Shown here: one piece after another, positions 15,409 to 24,580 of the stretch
How positions within the stretch are numbered: the first letter of the stretch is position 1
How the letters are laid out: every line of letters begins with the position of its first letter
From: Verrucomicrobiota bacterium
Lineage (GTDB): Bacteria; Verrucomicrobiota; Verrucomicrobiia; Verrucomicrobiales; DEV007
Assembly: GCA_020630975.1 (NCBI GenBank)
Contig: JAHDID010000002.1
Span: 1 to 64,000, forward strand
Reading direction: 5' to 3'
DNA: 64,000 nucleotides
Translations under genes and position numbers: made by a program
Notes under the pieces: generated by a model
Told to the model about the DNA's origin: nothing
Database searches by the model: none
Seen by the model: the letters and a program-made list of their open reading frames with translations, nothing else

Positions 15409-16518
15409 CTAGGCGTGAAAGCGTTTGGGGAATAGGAGTTTTAGCTGGCCTAATGCGGTGAAACGCTTTTTGCGGAAGGGGTCTTCGATGAAGCGGTAGG
15501 TGAGGACTGATAGACCAATGGTGATGGTGATCACGAATAGGTTCAGGAGTAGCGCGTAGACACCAGTGATGCTTTCTAAGGGGATCTTGAGAACGAAGGC
15601 TAAGAAATCATCGATGCCGACCATGATCAGTAGATGGGTCATGTAGATCGAGTAGGAATGTTTGCCAAGAAATTTAGGCACGCGAGTTTCTAGGAGTCGC
15701 CCTATCCAGCCGCTTTTCGAACTGGAGAAAACGTAGATGCCATAGGTGAATCCAATCAGGCTAAGGTAGGCAAACTCTGGTCGGTAGTAGGTAAGGGAAA
15801 CCGAAACGATAGCCATACCGACCGCAAAGATCTCGTGAAGATTCATCTGACGGCTGAACTGGTGACGACGATACAGTGAATAGAGAGCGACTCCGATAAG
15901 AAAACCTGGGATCGATCGGAGGAAGCCAAAGTCCACAGTGAGCGCAGAAAATGGCCCGAACCACAGAAAGCCAAGCGCATATAGAACCAAGGCCAAAGCC
16001 AAACTGACGCTGACCAGGGCAGCCGGTGTGCGAATGACTCGAAGCAGGCCAAAGAAGGCAATGTAGGCAATGAACTCCGCACTGATACTCCAGCTAACCG
16101 AATTCCACCCACCTGTAGGGGTGTAGTTGAGTGTCTTGGTAAGGGTGATCTCTGAAAAAAAGCTCGTCCAATTCTCTGTGAGGGATGGATCTGTTCCACC
16201 GTAGCCGGAATGGTAGAACCAGTATTTGAAAGCGATCAATGGCAGGAATAGCAACAGCATGACTAGGTGCAGGGGATACAGACGCCAAAAGCGGGCTGAA
16301 AAGTACTCAGAAAAACGGAGGCCTGACCAAACCTTCGATCGGTAGGCTAGAGTCATGACAAATCCGGAGAGGATAAAAAACAGGTCTACAAACAACCAAC
16401 TGGTCTGAAGAAATGGGATCGCCCAGCTGAAAATGGGTTGTTCGGCATGATGGAGCAAAACACAGATGGCAGCGATGCCACGTAGCGATTCCAATTTGTA
16501 GAGTATTGGGCCTTTCAT
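15409..16518 (-). CDS. Acyltransferase 3 family membrane protein (OafA/YrhL type)
   Basis: This 369-residue integral membrane protein has about ten hydrophobic segments. It opens with the family signature LESLRGIAAICVLLHH, which includes the catalytic-type histidine, followed by FFILSGFVMTLAYR and later RFWRLYPLHLVMLL. Proteins of this family transfer acetyl or other acyl groups to sugars of exopolysaccharide, O-antigen or similar cell-surface molecules at the inner membrane. The ATG at 16518 is preferred to a TTG two codons earlier. Upstream (16550-16625) is a markedly AT-rich stretch that probably holds the promoter. It appears to be transcribed alone; its acceptor molecule is not known. 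Confidence 0.85.
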   Translation of the reverse strand: MKGPILYKLESLRGIAAICVLLHHAEQPIFSWAIPFLQTSWLFVDLFFILSGFVMTLAYRSKVWSGLRFSEYFSARFWRLYPLHLVMLLLFLPLIAFKYWFYHSGYGGTDPSLTENWTSFFSEITLTKTLNYTPTGGWNSVSWSISAEFIAYIAFFGLLRVIRTPAALVSVSLALALVLYALGFLWFGPFSALTVDFGFLRSIPGFLIGVALYSLYRRHQFSRQMNLHEIFAVGMAIVSVSLTYYRPEFAYLSLIGFTYGIYVFSSSKSGWIGRLLETRVPKFLGKHSYSIYMTHLLIMVGIDDFLAFVLKIPLESITGVYALLLNLFVITITIGLSVLTYRFIEDPFRKKRFTALGQLKLLFPKRFHA

Positions 16519-16724
16519 TAACAAGAAGTTGAGGAGCCTAGTCTCAGACGATTCTCATTAAGTTTGCTTTCAAATTTTCATAAATAAATAAAAAAATTGT
16601 TATTTTTTTCGTTTTCAATAAACATAACCATGAAGGCATCGGAAGTAGTGGGGGGTCATGGCTCATCCTGCTGGGCAGCTGAATGAGCTCTTATTTGATG
16701 TGAGATCCCGTGATCTCACGACAC

Positions 16725-16753
16725 AAAAAAGGGCGAAGTGACTTCGCCCTTTT
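16725..16753 (-). terminator. Rho-independent terminator of the BI-1 gene
   Basis: A GGGCGAAGT/ACTTCGCCC hairpin is flanked by runs of A and T, 31 bases downstream of the BI-1 stop on the minus strand. The A and T tracts on both sides make it potentially bidirectional. A second small inverted repeat (TGAGATC/GATCTCA) lies at 16701-16718. Confidence 0.85.
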
Positions 16754-16783
16754 CCAGAAAGTGTCGTAGCTCCTCAATCGCTT

Positions 16784-17485
16784 TTAGTCGCGAGACATAA
16801 AGATCTGAAGGATATACCAGAAGAGCATCACCACACTGCCGAATAGTGAGACAGCCGCGCCGACGTGCTGGTCGGTGCCATACTCGTGAATGATGTTTGA
16901 GGTGTTGTAGAGGATGGAGATCGAGAAGAAGATCACCATCGCAGCAGAGAACCAGATGCCCATATCAAAATTAAAGAGCGTGCTACAAACGATAGCCGCT
17001 AGAGCGACGAAGCCGCCGATCATCAAGAAACTCCTAAAAAATGAGAAATCTGCACGAGTAAAAAATGCAACCATTGTGAGACCTCCAAAAAGGGCTCCAG
17101 TGCAGACCAGAGCATCAGTAATCGCGCCTGGCTTGTAGGTTTGAGCGATATTCAAGATAGGCACCAAAATCACCGCATAAGCTAAGATCGAAATTCCTAA
17201 GCCCACATATTGGAGGCCTTTATTCTGTGGGGTGGAAGCGAAGTTGCTCGCCATCCATGTAACGATACCAAAGCCTCCGATGACAAGAAGCCAACCCATA
17301 CGGCCCCCACTGTGAAGCAGTCCTGTAATCGCATCAGCAATAGGAGATTGTAAAATAGCCGCTTCGATCGCGATCAGCGCTAGGATGGCGCCAGCTAGGT
17401 GGGCGTAAACTCGACGGATAAATCCGGCGCGCTCGGCTACGTCAGCCTGAGCAGCAGTGTATGGGGTAGCATAGGATTGGCTCAT
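16784..17485 (-). CDS. Bax inhibitor-1 (BI-1/YccA) family membrane protein
   Basis: This 233-residue protein has about seven hydrophobic segments and fits the TMBIM/BI-1 family. It has a cytoplasmic N-terminus ending in RAGFIRRVYAHLAGAILALI, a middle segment with GLTMVAFFTRADFSFFR, and a C-terminus ending near SLFGSVVMLFWYILQIFM. In bacteria these proteins act as pH-sensitive calcium leak channels (YetJ) or modulators of membrane proteolysis (YccA with FtsH). Its role here is not determined. The gene is preceded by its own spacer of 120 bases and followed by a strong terminator, so it is probably monocistronic. Confidence 0.88.
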   Translation of the reverse strand: MSQSYATPYTAAQADVAERAGFIRRVYAHLAGAILALIAIEAAILQSPIADAITGLLHSGGRMGWLLVIGGFGIVTWMASNFASTPQNKGLQYVGLGISILAYAVILVPILNIAQTYKPGAITDALVCTGALFGGLTMVAFFTRADFSFFRSFLMIGGFVALAAIVCSTLFNFDMGIWFSAAMVIFFSISILYNTSNIIHEYGTDQHVGAAVSLFGSVVMLFWYILQIFMSRD

Positions 17486-17605
17486 ATATGATTATTTGTA
17501 GAAGGTAAAATTTTCAGCAAGATAGGGGCTAGGCGCAGACTCTCAAATAGATTCGACGCAGGAGTGCGCCAGTTCTTTCAGGGAAAAATGGCTGCGCCCC
17601 TATTT

Positions 17606-18187
17606 TCAGAGACGCTGGCGCACGGCCTCAAACATGCAGACAGCAGCGGCATTGGACACGTTCAAACAGGGCACCTCACCCATCATCGGGATGAAGATCA
17701 GCTCATCGCAGTTTTCCATGGTCAGACGGCGCATGCCTTTCTCCTCGGCCCCCATGACGATCGCTAGAGCTCCGGTGAGGTCAGTATCGTAGAGGTGAGT
17801 CCTAGCTCCATCTGCCGTCCCTACCGAGCGGATACTATACTCCTCGCGCAGGGTCTGGAGAAAACGTGAGATATTCGACACGCTCACCACCGGCACGGAT
17901 GCTGCAGCCCCACAGGCCACGCGCACCACTGTCTCGGTGACGGGTGCGGATTTGTGCCGCGAGATGACTACGGCCATCGCGCCAGCTCCATCGGCTGAGC
18001 GCAGGCAGGCACCGAGATTGTGCGGGTCCTGCACGCCATCGAGGATCAGTAGTAGCGGCGGATCCTCGGCCTCGTCGAGCTGCCGCAGCAGCCCTTCCTC
18101 CGACATCCGGGCGATGCCGGTAGGTGCTTCCGAGTGAGTATTGGCGCGGGCCGAGCGGCGCGGGCTGCGATTTCGATTTCTAGCCAT
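17606..18187 (-). CDS. RlmB/TrmH-type (SPOUT) rRNA 2'-O-methyltransferase
   Basis: This 193-residue protein contains all three motifs of the SpoU class: [18 protein letters not shown] (motif 1), [14 protein letters not shown] (motif 2) and [17 protein letters not shown] (motif 3, part of the trefoil-knot cofactor site). Enzymes of the RlmB group methylate G2251 of 23S rRNA using S-adenosylmethionine. Most are near 250 residues with an L30e-like RNA-binding domain at the N-terminus. Here that domain is reduced to about 50 basic residues ([15 protein letters not shown]), so target choice may differ. The start at 18187 avoids overlap with the upstream gene, which ends at 18226. Confidence 0.85.
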   Translation of the reverse strand: MARNRNRSPRRSARANTHSEAPTGIARMSEEGLLRQLDEAEDPPLLLILDGVQDPHNLGACLRSADGAGAMAVVISRHKSAPVTETVVRVACGAAASVPVVSVSNISRFLQTLREEYSIRSVGTADGARTHLYDTDLTGALAIVMGAEEKGMRRLTMENCDELIFIPMMGEVPCLNVSNAAAVCMFEAVRQRL

Positions 18188-18225
18188 GGCAAAGGCCAGA
18201 TACCTGCCACAGCCGAGCGGTGAAT

Positions 18226-19839
18226 TCAATTTCTATCAGCAGGCAGCTGCTCAAATGCCTCGCTGTAGTCAGCAGGGTACCAGGGAGCGCGAAAGGCACT
18301 GCCTCTGATCCTGCCAGCACTCGATCCCGCAGCACCTCCGCCTTTACCACCTTTTCCGCCCCCCTTGCGTCTGCCTTTAGCAGACTTGCCTTTGCCGCCA
18401 CTCTTGCCTTTTCCTTTGCCCTGAGCCTGGGCAGCAGCAGGTGTCTCGCTGGGTTCGGTCGCAGCAGTAGAGGCGACAGGTTTCGGATTGATCCACTCGG
18501 CGATTTTTAGCTCCCAGACGCGCTCGCCCTGCGGTGTGACTACGAATAACCAACCCTGCTCACCCGAGCAGACCAGAGTATTGCCACCGGGCAGCCGCTG
18601 CGCTCCCGAGATACGCGCGGAGTAAAATCCATCGTCTGGCGCGCTGTAGCTCCAAGAAAATGCCTCTGGGGCAAATGCCTGCCCCTCCTCAAGCGGGTAG
18701 CTGCCATGCTCATCCACTGGTGGTATAAACTCATCGACGGAGGAGTACGCTCGGGCCCCGTGCTCGCCATTGTTAAAAATCATCAGATTTCCCGCACCGG
18801 GGCTGCCATCATCGATCCAGCGGACGTCGTGATGGGCGAAAAACACACGATCCGCCTCAGTACCAGCGCCATAGGCAGCAGGATTCCCCCAGCGATAGAG
18901 GATATCGCCGCCTTTGCCCTGCCTACCGCCTGTACTGCCAGCGGCTTCCTCAGTGGTAGTGCTGTGATCGATGATCCAGCCTTCGCTAAACCAGCGGGCA
19001 CCTAGAGCGATCTGATCGAGATCGGCATTGTAGTCGACAGAGTTGAGATGAATCCAGTCGGCACCGCCACGCCGCGTCGCGTAGTTGAAATCGACCCGCT
19101 CGGGATGGTCGGCGACCTTGCCGTGGTTGAGCTTGGTCTCATCGTGATCCTGTACCAGATGATCCCACAAGCGCCAACGCCACACCACTTCGCCATCGGT
19201 TTTGCCTTTGGGTTTGATTTCTAGGATGGTCTCGGTCCAGATCGCATCCTCGGCCAGAGTCTCAGGGTCTCGTCCTGCGGCTATCGCTTCGTCTTTGGTG
19301 TGCCGCTCCCAGGCGATGACGAGTACATTGCCATTGGGCATCGGCTCCACGTCGTGATGGTGGTGGAGATGATCATCGGCTACCAGGTAGTCCCAGAGCA
19401 GCTCCCCATCCCATGAGTAGCGCCGGATCCGCCCGCCCGCGCCACCAGGCATCTTGCTAAACTTGCCAGATGAAAATGTAGCTCGCGAGGAAAATGCGCG
19501 GCTATCGATCTTGCCTGTGCGCAGCAGTGTGCCGCCTTTTTCCAAGTAGGTGGCATTGCCCGGTCCCTCCCCACAATCCCAAGAGTGCACGATATGCTGC
19601 TGCGAATCGATCAAATGAACCACCGAAGCTCCCATCGGTGCGATCAGCACATAGCCATCCTCCAGCCCCGAGGGCTGCTCCTCAGCCGAGCCAAGTGAAC
19701 TCACTAGCCAAGTCAGCGACAAAACACAGACTGCGCTCAAAGACGAACGACATCTAGAGAAGGTCTCTGATCGTAGCCAAAGGCTCAGCCTGCTGGGTGA
19801 CGAGACGTCGCCCCTCCTTGAAAGTCTCTGCCCTATCAT
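18226..19839 (-). CDS. Arylsulfotransferase (ASST)-like exported beta-propeller protein
   Basis: The 537-residue protein has a hydrophobic export signal ([20 protein letters not shown]) and then a beta-propeller-like body with ASST-family features. These include [17 protein letters not shown], repeated HHD and HN motifs ([41 protein letters not shown]) and [23 protein letters not shown] enzymes move a sulfuryl group between aryl sulfates without PAPS, using a histidine; the PVC branch is uncharacterised. Near the C-terminus (about 18320-18435) is a lysine/glycine-rich tract of about 40 residues ([12 protein letters not shown] and similar). It splits the propeller end from a conserved tail ([14 protein letters not shown]). 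The start at 19839 is chosen over a farther ATG at 19893 because it directly precedes the signal. Confidence 0.72.
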   Translation of the reverse strand: MIGQRLSRRGDVSSPSRLSLWLRSETFSRCRSSLSAVCVLSLTWLVSSLGSAEEQPSGLEDGYVLIAPMGASVVHLIDSQQHIVHSWDCGEGPGNATYLEKGGTLLRTGKIDSRAFSSRATFSSGKFSKMPGGAGGRIRRYSWDGELLWDYLVADDHLHHHHDVEPMPNGNVLVIAWERHTKDEAIAAGRDPETLAEDAIWTETILEIKPKGKTDGEVVWRWRLWDHLVQDHDETKLNHGKVADHPERVDFNYATRRGGADWIHLNSVDYNADLDQIALGARWFSEGWIIDHSTTTEEAAGSTGGRQGKGGDILYRWGNPAAYGAGTEADRVFFAHHDVRWIDDGSPGAGNLMIFNNGEHGARAYSSVDEFIPPVDEHGSYPLEEGQAFAPEAFSWSYSAPDDGFYSARISGAQRLPGGNTLVCSGEQGWLFVVTPQGERVWELKIAEWINPKPVASTAATEPSETPAAAQAQGKGKGKSGGKGKSAKGRRKGGGKGGKGGGAAGSSAGRIRGSAFRAPWYPADYSEAFEQLPADRN

Positions 19840-19961
19840 TCTAAACTTATTGAGTCGTGTCGTGAGCGGTGTGAGCAAGATATAGGCCATCACTCTCTAG
19901 TAACCCCAGACTGAGCCGTCTGGTGTCAGAAAAGTGAGGAAAATATCAAATTCACTCCGGT

Positions 19962-20753
19962 CTACGCCTCCTTGGCGGCATCCCAGGCAGCATCCATCTG
20001 CTCAAGAGTCGCATCGCCTAGATCTACGCCGCTTGCGGCCAGGGCATCTTCGACTTGGTGGAAGCGATCGACGAATTTGCGATTCGCTGCATCGAGCAGT
20101 AGCTCGGGGTTGTGCCCTGTCTTACGAGCGAGATTGACCACTGCGAAGAGCAGATCGCCGATCTCCTCGCCGATGTGCTCTGGGCTCTCCTCGCCGAGCG
20201 CCTCTTCGACCTCCTCGGTCTCTTCGCGGACCTTCTCCAGCACCGGCCCCAGCGTCGGCCAATCGAAGCCAACTTTAGCGACTTTCTTCTGAATCTTGTG
20301 GGCTACCATCAGGGCGGGCAGACCATCATTTTTTAGTTTTAGGTAGCGACTCGGCTTACCACTTTCGCCTTTTTCAGCGGCTTTGATCTGCTCCCACTGG
20401 GTGATGACAGCATCGGGATCGTCAGCAGCAGCCTCGCCAAATACATGCGGGTGGCGGCGAATGAGTTTCTCGCAGATCGCAGCAGCGACATCGTCGAGAT
20501 CGAAATCCTCGGCGACCTCGGCGTGAAATACCGGCTGCAGCAAAACATCACCCAACTCATCGACAAGCTCATCGCGACTACCACTACGGATCGCGGCAGC
20601 TACCTCGTAGGCTTCCTCGATCAGGTGGGGGGCTAGCGAGTCGTGAGTCTGCTGCGCATCCCACGAGCACCCGCCTGGCGAGCGCAGGATGTGCATGATC
20701 TGGCGCAGCCGATCGATCGGCGGCTGGTCGGCGGTAGGTATCGGCTGCGGCAT
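19962..20753 (-). CDS. mazG: Nucleoside triphosphate pyrophosphohydrolase MazG
   Basis: This 263-residue protein has two MazG domains. The first shows the hallmark start LRSPGGCSWDAQQTHDSL and EEAYEVAAAIRSG (the EExxE metal-binding motif), followed by ELGDVLLQPVFHAEVAE (the ExxD motif). The second shows EETEEVEEALGEE and EIGDLLFAVVNLARKTG. MazG hydrolyses NTPs and dNTPs, including non-canonical ones, to monophosphate and pyrophosphate, and moderates (p)ppGpp levels in some species. Length and domain order match the full-length E. coli type. The gene is separated by only 46 bases from the acidic repeat gene upstream and may share its transcript. Confidence 0.93.
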   Translation of the reverse strand: MPQPIPTADQPPIDRLRQIMHILRSPGGCSWDAQQTHDSLAPHLIEEAYEVAAAIRSGSRDELVDELGDVLLQPVFHAEVAEDFDLDDVAAAICEKLIRRHPHVFGEAAADDPDAVITQWEQIKAAEKGESGKPSRYLKLKNDGLPALMVAHKIQKKVAKVGFDWPTLGPVLEKVREETEEVEEALGEESPEHIGEEIGDLLFAVVNLARKTGHNPELLLDAANRKFVDRFHQVEDALAASGVDLGDATLEQMDAAWDAAKEA

Positions 20754-20799
20754 GAGAGGGTATGCTTACCTACCATGCCGCTTATTGCTAGCTAGGGTT

Positions 20800-22221
20800 T
20801 TAAGTTATCGCAATTTCTGCTGCGATCATCTCGATCTCTCCTGCTTCGCAGCCTTCACAGATCATGAGCTCCGCCACTTCGGCATCGGCGACGGTGTATG
20901 CGACTGACTCGCCAAGATCGATAGTCTCGCCATCAGCAGACTCTACTACCAAAGCTTCGCAATCTTCGCAGTCGTCGAGCATAGCAGCTAGATCAAAGTC
21001 GCTATCGAGTGGATCACTCTCGATCACCGGTGACCCAGCCGTTGCTGCAAATTCATAGATATCATCTGACTCTGCTTGCGGGTCGGCATAAAGACCAAGA
21101 TCAAGTCCTGACGAGAGGTCAGGCAGGCTTGCTGCCGGATCATCATCGAACTCAAATGTAACAGCCTCTACTGACGGGAGACTAGCTGCTGGATCGTCAT
21201 CGGTGATCTCTAATGTGATTAGCTCTACATCAGGCAGTATCGCTGCTAGATCATCGCTTAGCTCCAGAGGGTTTGGCTCTACATCAGGCAGCATGGCTGC
21301 TATGTCGTCATTTAGCTCCAAAGCAATCGGCTCCTCGACAGGTAATAAGCCAGCTGGGTCATCTTCTAATTCCACGGCAATGGGGTCGACCTGTGGCAGC
21401 ATCGTGCCTAAGTCGTCTTCCAAAATCAATGTTTCTAGGCCATCTGGCAGTGTCGTTATGTCTCCGCCTGTGCCCCAGTTTATCACTCCATCAATATCGA
21501 GAACTGAAATATCGAACTCTTCACCAGCCTCCCCCTCTAAGAGAATGTAGTCGTCGTCTTCACTATCTACATTGTCGAGCTGGGCAGCAGGATCGAAGTC
21601 TACGCTGTAGATGATTTCTTCGATCAGCCTGATACTATCTGCTTCGCTCATTCCATCAGTGATTTCATCAAACTCCTCTGCGTATTCAGGAAAAAAGAAG
21701 CTTGCTTCGATGACGGAATCAAAAAAATCGAACACCTCTTGCTCAACACTGATATCAGTAGTCACTTCATAGAACGGAAATGAATCAATAGGCTGATAGT
21801 CCAAGCTAGGTGCGAGAGTCTGTTGCGAAGAAAACGTTGTTGTAGAGAACGGAGCAGCTTGAGCAGGAGCTAGCTCGACCGGATCTGAGGCAAAACTGGT
21901 GGGTCGTGAAAAATCAGATATCTGAGTCTGGAACTCCGAAACCAAGGTGGTTTCAGCGATCGAAAATTTCTCGTCACTCAGAGAGCTAATGGAGGAAAAC
22001 CGCTTAGCGCTGGATGGCTGATCCGTTTTGCGACTGTCCGTCGGCTCTTCGATCTTTTCCTCCACTGCATCAGTGGCTTGAGTCAGCACGCTTTTAGGGG
22101 GGGCAGGCTCACTCCCTCCATAGTTTTGAGGGGATGGTTGAGAAGGAGGGGTGGTGTTATCAATAACGTCGGCATTTTCGGTTCCCTTATCATTAGGGGA
22201 GTCTGATGATGTGTTTGGCAT
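20800..22221 (-). CDS. Highly acidic repeat protein of unknown function
   Basis: I do not recognise this 473-residue protein. It is strongly acidic, has no signal peptide or membrane segment, and is rich in Ser/Thr/Pro over its first 150 residues. Residues of about 255-385 consist of six imperfect repeats of 18-20 residues of the type LELxDDxAAxLPxVEPIx, for example ELNDDIAAMLPDVEPNPL and ELSDDLAAILPDVELITL. Near the C-terminus are two short cysteine pairs, DDCEDCEALV and ICEGCEAGE. The regular LxxDD spacing could bind calcium or form a beta-solenoid-like strip, but neither is shown. It is flanked by mazG and rpsA, both housekeeping genes, and has its own spacer. A TATAAT at 22233-22238 would start transcription only a few bases before the ATG. 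Confidence 0.6.
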   Translation of the reverse strand: MPNTSSDSPNDKGTENADVIDNTTPPSQPSPQNYGGSEPAPPKSVLTQATDAVEEKIEEPTDSRKTDQPSSAKRFSSISSLSDEKFSIAETTLVSEFQTQISDFSRPTSFASDPVELAPAQAAPFSTTTFSSQQTLAPSLDYQPIDSFPFYEVTTDISVEQEVFDFFDSVIEASFFFPEYAEEFDEITDGMSEADSIRLIEEIIYSVDFDPAAQLDNVDSEDDDYILLEGEAGEEFDISVLDIDGVINWGTGGDITTLPDGLETLILEDDLGTMLPQVDPIAVELEDDPAGLLPVEEPIALELNDDIAAMLPDVEPNPLELSDDLAAILPDVELITLEITDDDPAASLPSVEAVTFEFDDDPAASLPDLSSGLDLGLYADPQAESDDIYEFAATAGSPVIESDPLDSDFDLAAMLDDCEDCEALVVESADGETIDLGESVAYTVADAEVAELMICEGCEAGEIEMIAAEIAIT

Positions 22222-22232
22222 AAATCACTTGG

Positions 22233-22238
22233 GATTAT
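22233..22238 (-). promoter_or_regulatory. Candidate -10 box of the acidic repeat gene
   Basis: A perfect TATAAT on the minus strand lies 11 bases before the start codon at 22221. A transcript from it would have almost no leader. No good -35 is seen at the usual distance (22256-22261 reads AAATCG). The rest of the 329-base gap 22222-22550 holds only the rpsA terminator and AT-rich sequence. Confidence 0.35.
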
Positions 22239-22490
22239 AATTTCCATAACGATAAGCGATTTGCGCTCTGCTAAAAGGAAATTTTCCCCCTGCCCCCTAC
22301 AGAGCGTCTAATCTGAATAGATATTCTGATTCAGTTAGACAATCGAAGAGTGGCATCTTTATCCCACTACCATCAAGAATAGACGCTTAAAAATTTCTTT
22401 GTTTTTCTAAGCAACTAATAAAAACGAACTATGTGAAAAATCCAAACCTCATAGCATTATCGTGTTCTGAATGAGTCATGTTTGCACAAA

Positions 22491-22518
22491 AAAACGGCGA
22501 GGTGTCCCTCGCCGTTTT
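22491..22518 (-). terminator. Rho-independent terminator of rpsA
   Basis: A perfect ACGGCGAGG/CCTCGCCGT stem with a four-base loop (TGTC), flanked by A-rich and T-rich runs, begins 33 bases downstream of the rpsA stop on the minus strand. Confidence 0.9.
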
Positions 22519-22550
22519 CCTTAAATCGGTTTTGAAAGGTAGGAGTGGGA

Positions 22551-24260
22551 TTACTCCTCGCCTGCCTCGTCGCCGCCAGCGGATGGGCTCCACTCCTCGG
22601 CGAGGTTGAACGCCTGCTCCAGTCCGACCAGGTCGCTGCTCGGGCGTAGTGCCTCGAATGCAGCTGTCTCCTTGCGGAGCTGCTCTTCGCTGTACTCGGC
22701 TGCCTTGATGGAGAGACCGATACGACGCTCGTTGCGATCGACTTTGATCACGCGAGCCTCGACGTCGTCGCCCACCTTCAGGATGTCCTTCACCTTGGCC
22801 ACGTGGTCCTCGCTCAGCTGCGAGATGTGCACCAGACCATCGATATCGTCCTCGAGCTGCACGAATGCACCGAAGGATGCGATCTTGGCGACCGTTCCCT
22901 TGACCAGATCGCCGACCTTGAAGGTCTCGTCGATGTTGGACCATGGGTCGTTCTCAAGCTGCTTGCAGCCCAGTGAGATACGCTGATTGGTCTTGTCGAT
23001 GTCGATGACGACTGCCTCGACTTCTTCGCCCTTCTTGAGAGTCTCGCTTGGGTGATTGATCTTGCGTGTCCAGCTGAGATCGGAGACGTGGATCATACCG
23101 TCGATACCATCCTCTAGCTCCACAAAGGCACCGTAAGCAGTGAGATTGCGGATCTCGCCTTTGATGACTTTGCCGATCGGGTAGCGCTCTTCCACATCGT
23201 CCCATGGATTGGGCTCGAGCTGACGGACACCGAGAGAGATCTTCTGCTCGTCTGTGTTGATCGCCAACACCTGTGCTTTGACCTCTTGGTCGAGAGACAG
23301 CACGTCGCTCGGGCGAGTGATGCGCTTGGTCCAAGACAGCTCGGACACGTGGATGAGACCTTCGACACCCTGCTCCAGCTCGACGAATGCGCCGTAAGGA
23401 ACCAGCTTGGTGATCTTTCCTGCCACCTCGCTGTGGATGGGGTACTTCTTCTCGATGTCTTCCCAAGGATTGTCGAGCATCTGCTTCAGGCCGAGAGAGA
23501 CGCGCTCTTTGTCCTTGTCGACGTCGAGCACCTGCACGGTGAGATTCTGACCGATGACGAGCATCTCGCTTGGGTGATTGATACGACCCCAGCTCATGTC
23601 AGTGATGTGTAGCAGGCCGTCCATGCCCTGCAGGTCGATGAACGCACCGAAGTCGGTGATGTTCTTGACCATACCCTCGACAGTAGAGCCGATCTCCACC
23701 TGCGAGAGGAACTCCGCACGCTGCTCGGCGCGCTCGGCTTCGATCACCTCGCGGCGACTGAGGACGATGTTTTTGCGGATGTCGTTGACCTTTACGATCT
23801 TGAATTCATAGACATTGCCGAGGTACTCGTTGAGATCCTTCGGTGGGATGATGTCGATCTGTGAGCCAGGTAGGAAGGCCTCTACGCCTACGTTTACCAT
23901 CAGGCCGCCCTTCACGACGGACTTGACCTTGCCCTTCACTAGGCCGCCAGCTTCGTACACGCCGACGATCTTGTCCCAGTTTTGCTTGTGAGCTGCCTTC
24001 TCTTTGGAGAGAACGACCATGCCCTCGTCATTTTCCAGACGCTCGAGAAGCACCTCGATCTCGTCGCCGATGGCGAATTCCTCATCGTCGAACTCAGATA
24101 CAGGTACGACGCCCTCAGATTTGGCACCGATATCCACGATGACCATCTGTTTGCGGATTTCGATGATTTTGCCCAGCACGATAGAATTCTCGCGGTGGGA
24201 GTGAAAGTTTTGTTCAATCAGAGCCATCAGCTCTGGATTTGGTTCAGCTAGTGCTGCCAT
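22551..24260 (-). CDS. rpsA: 30S ribosomal protein S1
   Basis: This 569-residue protein has six S1 (OB-fold) RNA-binding domains. Typical repeat signatures are GMVKNITDFGAFIDLQGMDG (domain 3), GKITKLVPYGAFVELEQGVE (4), GEIRNLTAYGAFVELEDGID (5) and GTVAKIASFGAFVQLEDDID (6). The first two domains are the more divergent ribosome-docking ones. S1 brings mRNA to the 30S subunit, which matters in a group where Shine-Dalgarno sequences are often weak. Length and architecture match the classical form. The C-terminal 40 residues end in an acidic tail. The gene has its own 284-base upstream spacer, shared with the divergent sigma factor, and a strong terminator downstream. Confidence 0.97.
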   Translation of the reverse strand: MAALAEPNPELMALIEQNFHSHRENSIVLGKIIEIRKQMVIVDIGAKSEGVVPVSEFDDEEFAIGDEIEVLLERLENDEGMVVLSKEKAAHKQNWDKIVGVYEAGGLVKGKVKSVVKGGLMVNVGVEAFLPGSQIDIIPPKDLNEYLGNVYEFKIVKVNDIRKNIVLSRREVIEAERAEQRAEFLSQVEIGSTVEGMVKNITDFGAFIDLQGMDGLLHITDMSWGRINHPSEMLVIGQNLTVQVLDVDKDKERVSLGLKQMLDNPWEDIEKKYPIHSEVAGKITKLVPYGAFVELEQGVEGLIHVSELSWTKRITRPSDVLSLDQEVKAQVLAINTDEQKISLGVRQLEPNPWDDVEERYPIGKVIKGEIRNLTAYGAFVELEDGIDGMIHVSDLSWTRKINHPSETLKKGEEVEAVVIDIDKTNQRISLGCKQLENDPWSNIDETFKVGDLVKGTVAKIASFGAFVQLEDDIDGLVHISQLSEDHVAKVKDILKVGDDVEARVIKVDRNERRIGLSIKAAEYSEEQLRKETAAFEALRPSSDLVGLEQAFNLAEEWSPSAGGDEAGEE

Positions 24261-24580
24261 AGTAGTATTTTAGGTTTAGTTAAGTTAATTTGGTTTGCTC
24301 AAATCGTTTCCGACTGCCCTCTCCGAATGGTTTAAAAATCTCGCCCGCTAAATGTCGCAAAGAAAGGGCACCAGCACATGCGCCACGGGCGAGCGGGGAC
24401 TGTAAGGGAGATTTCCCTCGAAACGAGCGGTTTTTTATAAAAAATGCACCCCTGAGAAAACGCTGCAAACGCCCTGCTTATGAGGCCTGTAGCCTCTATG
24501 GAACCTACTGAACCGCTGTGCGGAGACATTAAAATCGCCTCTTTTTGTCACATCTGCCAAAATCCACTCGAAACAGTGCC

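Noticed and set aside
21203-21614. Plus-strand open frames opposite the acidic repeat protein
   Set aside because: Ser/Gly-rich translation is the antisense of the LxDD repeats; both strands show repeats, but only the minus strand has start, spacing and a promoter-like box.
24261-24544. Search for a tRNA or structured RNA between rpsA and the sigma factor
   Set aside because: No T-loop consensus or cloverleaf by eye; the segment looks like two divergent promoters.
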